This document shows, one piece after another, positions 6,970 through 17,818 of a stretch of 25,378 nt of DNA (positions are counted from its first letter, which is position 1; each line of letters opens with the position of its first letter). Both the position numbers and the translations under genes were made by a program. The notes beneath the pieces were generated by a model, which had not been told where the DNA came from, searched no databases, and saw only the letters and a program-made list of their open reading frames with translations. This DNA comes from Cladosporium sp. IMV 00045 (Eukaryota > Ascomycota > Dothideomycetes > Cladosporiales > Cladosporiaceae), in contig MSJI02000100.1 of the NCBI GenBank assembly GCA_001931905.2, positions 1 through 25,378 of the forward strand. The letters run 5' to 3'.

Positions 6970-8891
6970 TTACGAGAGGTCATACTCTGCGATCAGCTTC
7001 TCAGCTGCTGTTGCGCCGGTGACATACGCCACGGACTGAATGTGACAGCTAGCAAGAACAGGGACCACACCGCTATCTACAATGCGGAGATTCTCGAAGC
7101 CGAAGACCTTGAAATCGCTGTCCACGACCGCGTCCTCGTCAGTGTCTTTGCCCATCTTGGTGGTACCCGTCATGTGCCAGCTAGACGAGATGGTAGATCG
7201 CCAATAGGCAAGCAACTCTTCATCGGATTCTCCTTGCGGACCTGCCAGCATCGCCACGTTGTCTTTAGTATATCCCTCTGATTTGGCGAGGCGGAAGGCA
7301 TCCCTCAAGGATTCGATCGCCACACGACGATCATAGGGTGTCCCAAGGAATTTCGGGTCGAATTTCAGAGGGGCATTCGGGTCAGAGGACTGCAGAGTGA
7401 CCTCACCGCGAGCCTGTGCATTGTAGTAGAACACCAGAATGCAAGAATAGTTGAGGCTCGAATCGGGGAAGCCGGGAATAAACCAGTGGATCGGAAAGTG
7501 TGTTAAGATCTCGTAGTGTGGAACGGTTTCCTTGTTCAAGAATGCTTGCTCTTCTGCTGGAAGGGCCTTGAACTCTTCGGTTTCAGCCAATTTGTCCAGC
7601 TTGAACCATCCAATACCCAGTTCGCATGCAAACTTGGTCCAAGGGCCAGTACTGTCCTTCTTCCACTGTTCCATGGCTTCGTCCATGATCTTCTTGTCGC
7701 CGTAAAACTCCTGTCGGGCTGTGTCGCCCGGCTTGCGCGTGTAGACGAGGGGTGTAAACATATGATCCCTGAGACCTTGTCCGACACTTGGAACGTCCTT
7801 CACAACGGGAAGACCGTATTGCTCTAGTTGAGCCTTTGGGCCAATGCCGGAATGCATAAGAATTTTCGGAGTGTCCAGGGATCCAGCAGAGAGGATGACT
7901 TCCTTTTTGGCTAAGACTAGAGAGGCGTCAGAGCGAGCTTCTTGATAGATCGAACGAGGGACGAATTTCTGCTATCATGGGTGAAGGGATGGAATGCGCA
8001 ATTAGAAAACAACGATTCTAGTCATACTCACACTTTCTACCGTTTGACTCAACGCCCACGGCCTTGGTTCCTTCGAGTATCACCCTTTGAACAGGAGAGT
8101 CGGTGACGATGGTCAGGTTTTCGGGTTGCGGTGTGAGCAGATCGTTGGCGGTTGAACGGAGACCATTGTTGCTTGAGTTGATCAGAACAGACATGCCCAG
8201 AGGGTTTCCTGAGTTGTGGTCGGGGTTGAGAGGAAATCCAGCTTTGTCAAACAGGTCCAATACGGGAGGCAGATCCTTCTCCCACTCCTTAGCATAGCCC
8301 ACGTGCAGACCTCCAGATTTTCCGTGATGCTCCTCTTTCGGTGCCGCATATTTGGAGTCGATGCCTGCAGGAAGCTCGCCGTGAAACGTCTCAAGTGCCT
8401 TGTAGCGGGCTTGGATCTTCTCCCAGCGGAACGCATCATCACCGGTGAGACGCGCCCACTCATCATAATCATCGCGGGCGCCGACCGTATACACTCCGAA
8501 GTTGATAGCGCTGGAACCACCGAGTCCTTTGCCTCTGGAATAGTCGCACTCCCGGTTGTCTGCATTTTCCTGGGGCACCGTTTTGTAACCCCAGTTCATG
8601 TCCTTGTTCATAAAGGTGATCCAACGTTGCCCATCTACCCTGAGATTGCGATCCTCATTGGCACCACCGGCTTCCAACAACAAGACGCTTGGCTTCTTTG
8701 CGGAGCGCGCGAGGCCTGATGCGGTGGCACAGCCAGCTGGGCCGCCTGCATATTCATATGACCGTCAGTGCCTTGGGCGTCTGCGATTGAGGTACAGTAT
8801 CGTATCCAACTTCATTGAAAGAGCCTTTCTTCGCCTCGGGAGATCGTGACCTACCTCCGACGACCACAAAGTCGTAGTTAGTAGAAGCCAT
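6970..8891 (-). CDS. GMC-family FAD oxidoreductase
   Basis: Predicted 572-residue glucose-methanol-choline oxidoreductase, which oxidises an alcohol or sugar using FAD; the substrate cannot be told. Exons (minus strand) are 8891-8855, 8745-8032 and 7937-6970. The first intron splits the FAD-binding glycine motif, giving VVVGG|GPAGCATASGLA. Also visible are LLEAGG, the first GMC signature around GKGLGGSSAINF, the second signature GSLDTPKILMHSGIGP, and the C-terminal active-site region SSWHMTGTTKMG with CHIQSVAYVTGA. In the last motif the residue before the catalytic-region His is Cys, where relatives usually have Asn. The acceptor of intron 2 is the least certain part: AG at 7938 keeps the frame without a stop. 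Start 8891 was preferred over an in-frame ATG 18 codons upstream because GMC proteins begin close to the FAD motif. No signal peptide is seen, so it is probably intracellular. Confidence 0.88.
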
Positions 8892-10462
8892 CCCAAATCG
8901 CTTCAGGTCTTGGTCAGAAAGTCGTGGTGTGGAGGCGATCAACAACCCTCAATTGGCAAATTAGGCAAGTGGTGACAGCGTCTGGTAGGCGGAGAAGATT
9001 CTGGACCGGTAGAGGAGATTGTCCGGTTTCCAACGTAGCAAAACGGCGAATTCTGGACATGTTATTATCCTTCGAAAGCCCATACAGGAGGGGCAATGCA
9101 GGTCAAGGATCCGGTGCGGCATACCACCCACTAACGCTCATAAATGTGGGTTCAATAATCCGCTCTGCTGTCAATCCCTGGGAACAGACCATTTGTTGGA
9201 CATCCTTGCTGTAGAAGATGACAAGGCTTCGATTATCTTTACTTCAAGAGGCCATGATGGACTTGCACCTTGAAGCGGCAGATGCCGCATCAGAATGCAA
9301 CCAAGTGCACATCTAGAACGCGATGACAATAATGATGATGAACGACGACGGTTTGTCTTCCTCTGTGCCGTCACGCCGTCGCGGAAGTGCAGACCTGGGC
9401 ATAATGCAGGGTTATAGGGGTCGTTAGTCTCTCCACAGAATCTTCACGCTAGCTAGGGGAAACTTCTGCTAATCAACGGGCAAACATGGCACAAAGCCCA
9501 TCGATTGCTAGCCGCGCTCCGCGATGCACTTTTGAGAGGATAACGTATGAGGCTTGCGAAACGCCGGGAGTCATGATCCTTGCTTTATCCACCAAGAATC
9601 CTTCGTGCCTGCTCAAGCGTCGGCGAAAATTGGACTACTTGCAACCGACGCCACGGCCAAGTTTACATGTGGCCGCATGGTCGCATTAGTGCAGTCCCCA
9701 ATCTTGCGGTGACAGGAGAAGATCACTTGGCACACGATTTTGGTAGGTGTTCTCTCCGAGAAAAAGTCTTCCACCACCAGTCACGTGTCTGGATGTCTCG
9801 TCGAGTCTTTTCTCACACAATTCTTCTACTACCTGACTTCCTTGCGAATTTGAAGCGGCCTCAACGATCATAACCAGCCGTTACCACCGTATCATGTGCC
9901 ATGCCACGTGCAAACATACAGGCTTACCGGTGAGACGGTAGCCTGGACGTCTCTGAATCGCAACATTGCCTAGTTGAGCGTCGGCAGTCTCATCCCAAGG
10001 TATAACCCCGGAGTTCCGTCCGGCTTGATAGGGCGTCCTATGACGATCGACATCTGCGCTCCAGAGAACTCGGAGCCGACTGGATGATACAGCATCGAGT
10101 GATCGGCCCTAGGGTCGTCAAGCGTTGCAGGCTTACTAAAACCAGAATTCTCCGGCAGTCTCATTACAAGGTTAGCAGTGGGCCGAATATTAGGCTGTCA
10201 AACTGTCAATCCCGAACGTTATGAGCGTTGGAGCGTCGCACGGTTTGGAATGCATCAGGCTAGGAGTTCGGACGCTTTTCCACCCACGCGAACGCTCGGT
10301 ACTCACTGTAACCTGACAATCCGTCTTATGTATGACAGCTGCCTTCCTTTCCCATAACTTACTCGACCTCCGGCTTCTGATTTCTCCCTTCGATCCTTGA
10401 CAGCTCCACCTTGGGTCGACGAGACTCTGCCAGCGCCTTCCGCTGCCTCACCAGTTACCAAG
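8892..10462. other. 1.57-kb region without a recognised gene
   Basis: Several short frames exist (for example 8924-9214 +, 9486-9689 +, 9686-9871 - and 9970-10164 -), but none gives a product I recognise and none has clear introns linking it to another. It should hold the promoters of the two flanking genes, which point away from each other. It could contain old gene debris, and the minus-strand frame at 9970-10164 is the most protein-like piece. Confidence 0.4.
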
Positions 10463-11899
10463 ATGACCGTCGCAGAGCAGTTCGCTCTCCTCTCGATTGG
10501 GCTGATTACCATCATGATCCGGATCTATATACGATGGCGCAGCGTGGGGCCATCAAATTGGCAGGTCGACGACTATTTGATGCCGCTGACAGGCGTGAGT
10601 CAACCCGGCGCTCTTGTCATAAGATGGCACGCTCATCGTGAGCGCATAAGCGCCTATACTGATGCTGTCTCTTAATAGTTGATTTTCATTGCTGAAGTGG
10701 TAGCGGCCTACCTTGTCGGCGCCAAATTCGGCGGAGTCACGAACAGCTACATGACGGATGAGCAACGCGCAAACATCGATCCGGCTTCGAAAGAACATTA
10801 CAATCGCGTTTGGGGCTCCAAGATCCAAATCATCGGGTGGTCTTTTTACGCTGCGATTCTCTGGGGCCTGAAAGTCTGCATGGCCGCGCTCTTCGGAAGA
10901 TTAACGTAAGTTACATCCTGACTGTCGCAACAATGACGCATCTCGCTAACTTCCACTCCAAAGCACCGGAATCTCCCATCTTGAAATGCGCGTGCGCATC
11001 GCATACGGACTGTTGGTAGTAAGCTACCTGGGGGTGGCACTTACGCTGTTGCTGTCGTGCCAGCCGTTTCACCACTTCTGGCAAATAACCCCGAATCCTG
11101 GGCAGTTTTGCCAGGCCACGAATTCGCCGATCTATGTGTGGGTGGTGTTGATCACCAATGTGGCTACGGATGCATATCTTCTTTCGATCCCGCTACCAGT
11201 AAGCTCTCCCCGGTGGCCAGAACCAGTTGTGATGCCAGCGTGACTAACGTCAAACAGCTTCTTTGGGGAGTGAACATTACAATTAGAAGGAAGCTCACGC
11301 TGATGCTGCTATTCAGCGGAGCTGTCTTCATCATAATTGCCGGTACGATTCGAGCGGTGACCATTCTCACGGTAAGATTGCGAGTATCCGTCATTTTGCC
11401 AGAGTGCCATATTGACAGATTCGCCCAGTCTGGTCCGGATGGCGCAGTGTCTGGCAGCTTATGGGCTTGTCGCGAGACCTTTGTTGCTATCATTGTGACA
11501 AATTTGCCAATCATTCACCCCTTGATTCGCCAGATAGCCAAAGCCATTGGCCTTGGAGCCCTCCTCAGCAGGAACAGCCGATCGCGCTCACAAAGCTACC
11601 CGCTGCAGAGTGGAGGAATCGACAACCAGAAAGGCGCAAGTCGTAAAACGCACGCGCACCCCCTGTCCATACCCAATGATACGGCTTGGGCGAGTGATGA
11701 ACACATCCTACCCATGGGCAAGCTCGACAACTCGACTTCGAAAGAAGGCGGTGGCGGAATCGTCGTCGCCCAGGAAGTCAGTGTGAGATCTGAGGCAGCA
11801 GGTGGGAGGAATCCCAGCCCAGAGTCAGGACGATTGCGAGGCGACGATTGGGGATTTCAAGCCTCTGCGGGCGGAAGCGTACCTCAGGATCGCGTTTGA
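10463..11899 (+). CDS. Pth11/SAT4-like integral membrane protein (fungal rhodopsin-type domain)
   Basis: Predicted 392-residue multi-spanning protein. Exons are 10463-10594, 10679-10905, 10964-11198, 11258-11371 and 11429-11899. About seven hydrophobic segments run from FALLSIGLITIMIRIYI near the start to AIIVTNLPIIHPLI, then a hydrophilic tail of about 110 residues follows. Family landmarks are NWQVDDYLM after the first segment, a GRLT..TGISHLE junction, LLSCQPFHHFW, the charged turn GTIRAVTIL and WACRETFVAIIVTNLP. These match the large fungal family related to the Magnaporthe receptor Pth11, thought to be GPCR-like; no CFEM domain is present. Upstream in-frame sequence to 10358 has no ATG, so 10463 is the start. 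Ligand and role are unknown. Confidence 0.85.
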
Positions 11900-12770
11900 C
11901 GTATGGTCGAATGTTGAACACTTAAAACTTAATGTATATCTCCTCGGTGCAATACGCTCATTTCTTTTGGCTGCTCATCGAATGTCGACCCTCTCACGAT
12001 CACCCGCTGCGCCATCCCGAGTGGTCGAGGACTTGAAGATGCGCGAGAATCATCATTGGAGGTGCGTCCTGAAATGATTACCGTCGCTCACAAGCCGCAG
12101 ACCACGAGCGCATTCTGGAAATCGAGCCTTCTTATCTTCTTCTTATGTTGGAAAAATACAAGCTTGCCGGAGTTCGCCCATACCCGGATATTCACACATG
12201 CTGCCCGAAATGTTGATTGGTAGCTGAGATGGCGTGGAGATCTCGTAGCTGCAGTCTGTGCGTCTCCTCACTACGCCACCCGACACTTTACGGCCGCACG
12301 CAACTCCTTAGTAACAGGATCTCAGGAATCCATTGGCACGAGAACCGTCCTTCGCTAAAGATCCACAATCCCGACAACACCTTTCGCGCGAGAGATTTGA
12401 ACGCAGGATAGTGTCTTTGCTGTAATAGGCTTCACGCGTATACATCCGCCACTTTGCTCATGTCCATCCGTAGCCGCTGCTGCAGGCATGGTCCTGAGGA
12501 GGCCACCGCGTTTCAACAGGAGGCTCGCTCCAGCTGTCATTTCGCGTGTATATAATTTGACCTTCCGATGCAGGTTTGCTGTTCCATCTCCTCTCCAAGC
12601 ACGCAGAGAATTCCCCAAACGCCCTTGTCTTCGACGTTCACTCCCAACCCTGATCTTGCATTGGAATAAACAGCTCTGCATAAGCGCTGCCCCTTCGACA
12701 CACTTTCCAAAACACACTGAACAACGTTTGAATTTCTTGACGGGACTTACTCCGGCTGTCGACCGCCATC
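11900..12770. other. Long upstream region of the desaturase gene
   Basis: About 870 nt with no recognisable coding frame. The last 200 nt are rich in C and T on the plus strand, as is common in fungal promoters and leaders. I checked a GTTCAAATC string on the minus strand near 12395 for a tRNA B box but found no matching A box or cloverleaf. Confidence 0.4.
12549..12556 (+). promoter_or_regulatory. Possible TATA box of the desaturase gene
   Basis: TATATAAT lies about 215 nt before the ATG and just before the pyrimidine-rich leader. This spacing would give a leader of roughly 150-190 nt. It is assigned by motif and position only. Confidence 0.3.
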
Positions 12771-14105
12771 ATGACAACTCACAAAACGACCGCCGAATAC
12801 ACTACTCTCATCCAAGGTGGACTTGATGACGCATCAACACCGCAGAAGCCATGCACAATTCGAAGAGAGAAGGTTCACATCAGTGAGACTCCACTGACCG
12901 TGACAAATTGGCACAAACACATCAACTGGTTGAACGCTGTCCCGGTTGTGATCATTCCATTGTGTGGTCTCATTGCTATTCCTTGGGTACCATTACACCG
13001 GGAGACGGCAGTTTGGGCAATGGCATACTACTTCATGACAGGACTTGGAATCACGGCTGGCTATCATCGACTTTGGTCCCACAAATCATATTCGGCGACC
13101 GTTCCACTACAGATCTTCCTAGCCGCCGTGGGAGGTGGGGCAGTACAAGGCTCCATCAGATGGTGGTCTCGCGGTCACAGAGCTCACCATCGCTACACGG
13201 ACACCGATAAAGATCCCTACACCGTTCAGAAGGGTCTTCTCCATGCTCATGTCGGCTGGATGCTCATCAAACAAAATCCCAAAAGCATCGGTCGGGCAGA
13301 TGTTTCAGACCTGGATGATGATCCGATTGTCAGGTGGCAACACAGGCATTATCTCACGGTGGTCATCGTGATGGGCCTGGCTTTTCCGACTTTAGTAGCT
13401 GGCATCTGGAACGATTGGCTAGGCGGTTTCATGTATGCTGGCATTCTCCGCTTCTTCGTCGTTCAACAGGCAACATTTTGCATCAACTCGATGGCCCATT
13501 GGCTTGGCGATCAACCCTTCGACGATAGAAACAGCCCTCGCGACAACATTCTTACGGCGCTCGTCACGCTTGGCGAAGGATATCACAACTTTCATCACGA
13601 GTTTCCTTCGGATTACCGGAACGCTATCGAGTGGCATCAGTACGATCCTACCAAGTGGAGTATCTGGCTTTGGGCACGCATCGGTCTGGCCTATGATACC
13701 AAACAGTTTCGCGCTAATGAGATCGAGAAAGGACGCCTGCAACAGGAGCAAAAGGCTCTCGATCGCAAACGTGCGACTCTAGACTGGGGCGTGCCTATTC
13801 AGGAGTTGCCTGTGATGGAATGGGATGACTTTGTCGAAAGAGCTCAGGGAGGGCGTGAGCTTGTCGTGATCGCAGGCATAGTTCATGATGTCAGCGGGTT
13901 CTCAAAAGAACATCCCGGCGGCCGTACGATGATCAAATCTGCTTTCGGCAAAGACGCAACTGGAATCTTCAACGGAGGCATCTACATGCATTCGAACGCT
14001 GCGCACAACTTGCTCTCCACCATGCGTGTTGGTGTTATTCGTGGAGGAATGGAAGTTGAGGCCTGGAAACGGACACGGACTGGGTACAAGGGCACCACGG
14101 GGTGA
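12771..14105 (+). CDS. Delta-9 acyl-CoA (stearoyl-CoA) desaturase with C-terminal cytochrome b5 domain
   Basis: An uninterrupted 444-codon gene. The enzyme would put the first double bond into palmitoyl- and stearoyl-CoA in the endoplasmic reticulum, using electrons passed through its own cytochrome b5 domain, as in yeast Ole1. All three histidine boxes that bind the di-iron centre are present: HRLWSH, HRAHH and HNFHH, the last within [15 protein letters not shown]. Hydrophobic pairs flank the first and third boxes. The C-terminal part from about residue 345 carries the haem-binding HPGG of cytochrome b5 and a following [12 protein letters not shown] region with the second His. Length is close to that of fungal Ole1 proteins. 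The start is the first ATG, preceded by GCCATC. No damage is seen. Confidence 0.93.
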   Translation: MTTHKTTAEYTTLIQGGLDDASTPQKPCTIRREKVHISETPLTVTNWHKHINWLNAVPVVIIPLCGLIAIPWVPLHRETAVWAMAYYFMTGLGITAGYHRLWSHKSYSATVPLQIFLAAVGGGAVQGSIRWWSRGHRAHHRYTDTDKDPYTVQKGLLHAHVGWMLIKQNPKSIGRADVSDLDDDPIVRWQHRHYLTVVIVMGLAFPTLVAGIWNDWLGGFMYAGILRFFVVQQATFCINSMAHWLGDQPFDDRNSPRDNILTALVTLGEGYHNFHHEFPSDYRNAIEWHQYDPTKWSIWLWARIGLAYDTKQFRANEIEKGRLQQEQKALDRKRATLDWGVPIQELPVMEWDDFVERAQGGRELVVIAGIVHDVSGFSKEHPGGRTMIKSAFGKDATGIFNGGIYMHSNAAHNLLSTMRVGVIRGGMEVEAWKRTRTGYKGTTG

Positions 14106-14228
14106 AGGGAAGTCACGATATCATTATCTTTCATATGCAACACATGATCTCGACGACGCCTAATGATATGCCATGGGTCTCGTGTCTCTCCCAAGAAGTC
14201 TCGCCAGAGTGACCGCTTCATCTGCCTT

Positions 14229-14768
14229 TTAGTAAGCCGCCATGCCATCGTTCAGCATAGCCTCAACTAGAAGACAATGTCTGTCTCCGGCCTCATCACT
14301 CCATTCAGTCTCGAAATTCAAGCCGTAAGGCCAGAAGTGTCCGCCTCCACAACTAATGGTGGCGGACCCACCGTCCCAGCTCTGCAACAGAGGAGTCGCC
14401 GTAGGCCAGTCGTTGTTGTCGCAATGGTCGTTGAAAGCCTGCCTCTGACCGACGCCGAGCGTGTGAGCGATCTCATGAAGGGCCGTCCGCTCTGTTTGGT
14501 AAGCTGCATTTGCCCCAAAGCGTAGATCGCCGTTGAAATTAGCTTCGGCAGTTGGCACGCCTGTAGAGTAGTAGACCCGAATTGTTTTCGAGATGCCAGG
14601 TGTAAGGCGTTGATGGCGGGCAGCGGCGGCTGTCATGGCTGCTTCGATGCGCTCGTACGCCGAGGATTCATCTTGCGAGGGATTTGCGCTCTTCTCCAAA
14701 GTCCAAGAGATCGCACCGAGAGCAGATGAGAAGCATGCTGAAGCACATACGAGGGTGGAGACGCGCAT
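14229..14768 (-). CDS. Small secreted HExxH zinc-metalloprotease-like protein
   Basis: Intronless, about 179 residues. The chosen start gives MRVSTLVCASACFSSALGAIS, a good signal peptide; an in-frame ATG 17 codons upstream would bury it. The mature part has HEIAHTLGVG, the extended zinc-protease motif HExxHxxGxG, at about residues 100-110. Next come FNDHCDNNDWPTATPLLQSWDG, HFWPYGLN and a C-terminal ETEWSDEAGDRHC. I recall similar proteins in fungi and bacteria, sometimes joined to a ricin-B-type lectin domain, which is absent here. A secreted protease role is inference, as no substrate or assay is implied. The 3' end lies 123 nt from the convergent desaturase stop. A TATA-like box sits upstream. 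Confidence 0.8.
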   Translation of the reverse strand: MRVSTLVCASACFSSALGAISWTLEKSANPSQDESSAYERIEAAMTAAAARHQRLTPGISKTIRVYYSTGVPTAEANFNGDLRFGANAAYQTERTALHEIAHTLGVGQRQAFNDHCDNNDWPTATPLLQSWDGGSATISCGGGHFWPYGLNFETEWSDEAGDRHCLLVEAMLNDGMAAY

Positions 14769-14893
14769 GATGAATTTGAGTAGTTTCAGTAACAGTATTG
14801 CACACTGAATTCGGTTCACAATAGCTTTTGTTTGGATGATAGGGATGAATGCGAGTGTTGGAGTGTGGGCCAGTGTTGCACGTCAGTTCTCCG

Positions 14894-14902
14894 AGTTATA
14901 TA
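14894..14902 (-). promoter_or_regulatory. TATA-like box upstream of the HExxH protein gene
   Basis: Reading on the minus strand, CTATATAAC occurs about 130 nt before the chosen ATG at 14768. The spacing fits a short fungal leader. Assigned by motif and position only. Confidence 0.35.
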
Positions 14903-15460
14903 GATGATGTCGCTTAAAAACTGACACAAGTGAAACGTTAGGCTTCTGCCGACCTATCGAGGCTATGTTGTATGGTTTCGACTGAATGTTCGAGATATAT
15001 TAATCTGTGCCAGACCGCTCGTTAGCGCGTAACACGTGCAAGGTTTGTCGACTAATGATAGGCAAGATACACGGTCATGTTACCCATCTAGGACATGACA
15101 GACGCTCAATCGCGCACTACTCAACTTGGCAGACTTAAACTTACAACGAGGGCACAAAACCCATTCATATAGGCTGGCTGATAGCTATTTTTCCACGAAT
15201 ATTAGATTACCGTTCGGAACCATGTGTCTTATTTGCCGAAGTCATGCTCTCGCCCTCCCAGACAACTTCGCCTATATGGACAGTATAAAGTTGTACGCAA
15301 CCACTTGGCGCTGCAGACTCAATATAAGTTGACGGCAAAGCTAAAAGTGTGCCATTGGGCCAAGAGCTAAAGCTCATGAAGAGATGTCACCATCTTCCCC
15401 TACTCTGGCTCCGCGAGAGGCTTTGGAAGCCGTGCAACTCACCATGCTGAGTCCTTCTGG
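14903..15460. other. Intergenic region without a recognised gene
   Basis: Short frames only, for example 15126-15332 +, with no recognisable product. It holds the upstream region of the HExxH protein gene and the 3' flank of the following transporter. Confidence 0.4.
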
Positions 15461-17196
15461 TTATTTGTTGCCTACAACCTCGATGTGCGTCGCTGCGTTG
15501 GGTTTGGATCGCACATCAGCATCATCATCTTCGATGTCCTCTACTCTCTTCAATTTCTCAGTCAGTGCGAGGGCCGCTGCTTGCGCGTTGCCCTTCCGGC
15601 CTGTGTCGAAGAGCACCGAAACTTCTTCGATGGTCATGTTTCTACGAAGATGAGTCAGACATCGCCAAAAGCATCAGGTCAAAAGACGGATCGTACCTTG
15701 TTTCTGGGAAGAAGAAAAGAATAAGGACAAGATATCCAGCAATGATTGCGACGTACACGATGTAGCTGCTTGGCGTTAGCATTGTATAGTACCGCGGACT
15801 CGTCAAAGACCTGAACTTACTACTTCCACTCAATAGCTGCCAGGGCGACAGGGTTGACCCACTGATTGAACGTGAGCGCAACGCTTTGAACACTCAGCTC
15901 GATACTCAAACCCTTCAGCCGCATGTTGTAGGGAAGAATCTCGGCGCCGTATGCGAATGGCAGAGGGGACCAGCTCATGCAGTAGAAGGTCTTGTAGATG
16001 TACATCATTGGCACGACCGCGAGGCCCACGGAATGCGACGGAGACTGGGCAAAAGATCCACTGAGGCCGGTGATGATAGCGTAAGTAGCAAGCATTCCAG
16101 CAGTGCCGGTGATCCAAAGAGTACGGCGCCCAACTCGCTCCGCGCTCATGGCTCCGGCGTAAGCCCAGATGAGAGACCAGACAGCAAGACCTCCGTTGAT
16201 CCCAGCAATCTCATCCGCAGCAGTGATGCCTACGAGTTTGAGAGCCGGTGACAAGTAATAGGCAATGATGCCATTACCCACCCAGTTGGATCCGGTTCCC
16301 ATGGTGATCAAGACAAGCAGTCGACGTCTGTTGCCGGGCGTCTTGAAGAAATCCATGTACTTGCTCTTCTGGTTTTCCTTCTCCAACTCGAGAGCACGGC
16401 AGATTTCCTCATATTCGTACCGAACCAATTCGTCGTTCGTGTCACCATTGGCATGCTCACGGGCGAGGATCGTGAGAGCTTTGTCCATTCGGTCATGAGC
16501 AATGAGCCACCTTGGGCTTTCAGGCATGTAGAGCAGATGGATCAAGACAAGGAACGGAGCAAAGGCTTGGAACAGGCATGGTGCTCGCCATCTCCAATCA
16601 GTTGATGTCCAGGAAAGAGTTCCGAAACAGAACCAGGCCGCAGCAATCTGCCCAAAGTAGTAGTTGCTGTAATAAGCTGTGGCAACGTATGGGCGTAGAC
16701 GAGGGTGGGCGATCTCCTGGAGCAACGCAATGCCTGTAATCTTGCCGAAAGGTCCTGCAGCGCCAATGATCACGCGACCGCCGATGAAGGTTGGGAGATC
16801 TTTTGCGAAAGCATTCAAGAACGCGCCGAGGATCAGTAGTAGCGATCCAACAGCCAAGCATATCTTTCGACCCCAGAGACCATTGATCCAAGATGCAACA
16901 AAGGGAGTGACGATGGCCGGGAGAAACAGACTAGCGGATATGAGGCCAAGTACACTTCCCGAAGGATGATCGAAGTACTCCTGCCACTCGGGAATGGCTT
17001 GGAGTCCGTTCATGAGAGATGCATCATAGCCCAAGTAGAACACGGCGAAGTACAACCCGACGCAATGGAAGACGTTTCTGCGTAAGCCTGCGTCTCGCCA
17101 CCATGTTGGGTCGGTGTTGTTCTGGAGGTGAGCGAATGAATGTTTTTGACCGGCTTTGGGCTTCAGGAAATCAATTATCGACTTGGTAGCCATCAT
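15461..17196 (-). CDS. MFS sugar transporter (lactose-permease/hexose type)
   Basis: Predicted 541-residue plasma-membrane sugar:proton symporter with 12 expected membrane segments. Exons (minus strand) are 17196-15821, 15765-15697 and 15641-15461. The junctions restore family sequence: AIEWK|YYIVYVAI and FFFPETR|NMTIEEV. Landmarks are the N-terminal DPTWWRDAGLRRN, FYLGYDASLMNGLQ, LWGRK in the first cytoplasmic loop, GGRVIIGAAG, PESPRWLIAHD at the start of the central loop, ERVGRRTLW, and PETR at the end of the last segment. This resembles the fungal LacP-like group, but the true sugar cannot be read from sequence. The tail of about 60 residues is acidic. Unlike the transporter at 4670-6517, this copy has no stops, and the two belong to different subgroups. 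Confidence 0.92.
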
Positions 17197-17818
17197 GAAA
17201 AGCGATGGGCATGAGAAGTAGTATGGGGTAAATCTGGGGTGTCAAGATTTGGGGAAGAGCTGAGTTGTGGGGCGTCCGTTTTATTACCTTAACATCGAAC
17301 ATTCGACGAATCAAAGTGATCGTCATGAGCCAGGTTGTTCGCACATCGGCGTCTGCTTCCGACTAGAAATGCGGATCTGGTCCGATATCACAGTCACATG
17401 GCTGCTCGGGAAACTCCTGTTCTTCGTTCACTCCCCCTTGCCTAGTTTCGATTGGGACGCCCGATGTGACTCGGCAGATCTCTTGGGTAAGCTTGGTCGA
17501 TTGGGCGGCTTCCTGGGTCAGGTGAATCCGCCCATGATATTGTCGATGTACGGTAAAGCTAGGGTTGCGTCTTTCGAAGGTCCTCTTCGCGGGAGCCGAA
17601 ACGCACGACAATGTTCGATGCCCAGATCCTGATTCCCTTTGCTTCCCCGCCCAATCTCTGTTAGCACTCACTGAAGCTTTTGGAGCTCTGAACAGCATCT
17701 ATCACTAGTATCGGCTCCATCGATAAACCTAAGAACATTCAGGACGCATGCAGTGGGCGTGAAATTTCCAAGGCCGAAGTAACCACGATAGCACTTGAAA
17801 TACATTGCGTTTGCATTG
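17197..17818. other. Intergenic region upstream of the sugar transporter
   Basis: No recognisable coding frame. It contains the promoter of the minus-strand transporter and the 3' flank of the dehydrogenase gene. Nothing else stands out. Confidence 0.4.

Noticed and set aside
12385..12410. tRNA gene on the minus strand (GTTCAAATC resembles a B box)
   Set aside because: No A box lies at the right distance and no cloverleaf or acceptor stem could be formed.
14229..14819. Longer start for the HExxH protein
   Set aside because: The extra 17 residues would place a hydrophobic, lysine-containing segment before a complete signal peptide. The internal Met gives a cleaner secreted precursor.
15384..15653. 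Plus-strand frame of 89 codons
   Set aside because: It is antisense to the last exon and intron of the minus-strand sugar transporter, whose spliced product matches its family.
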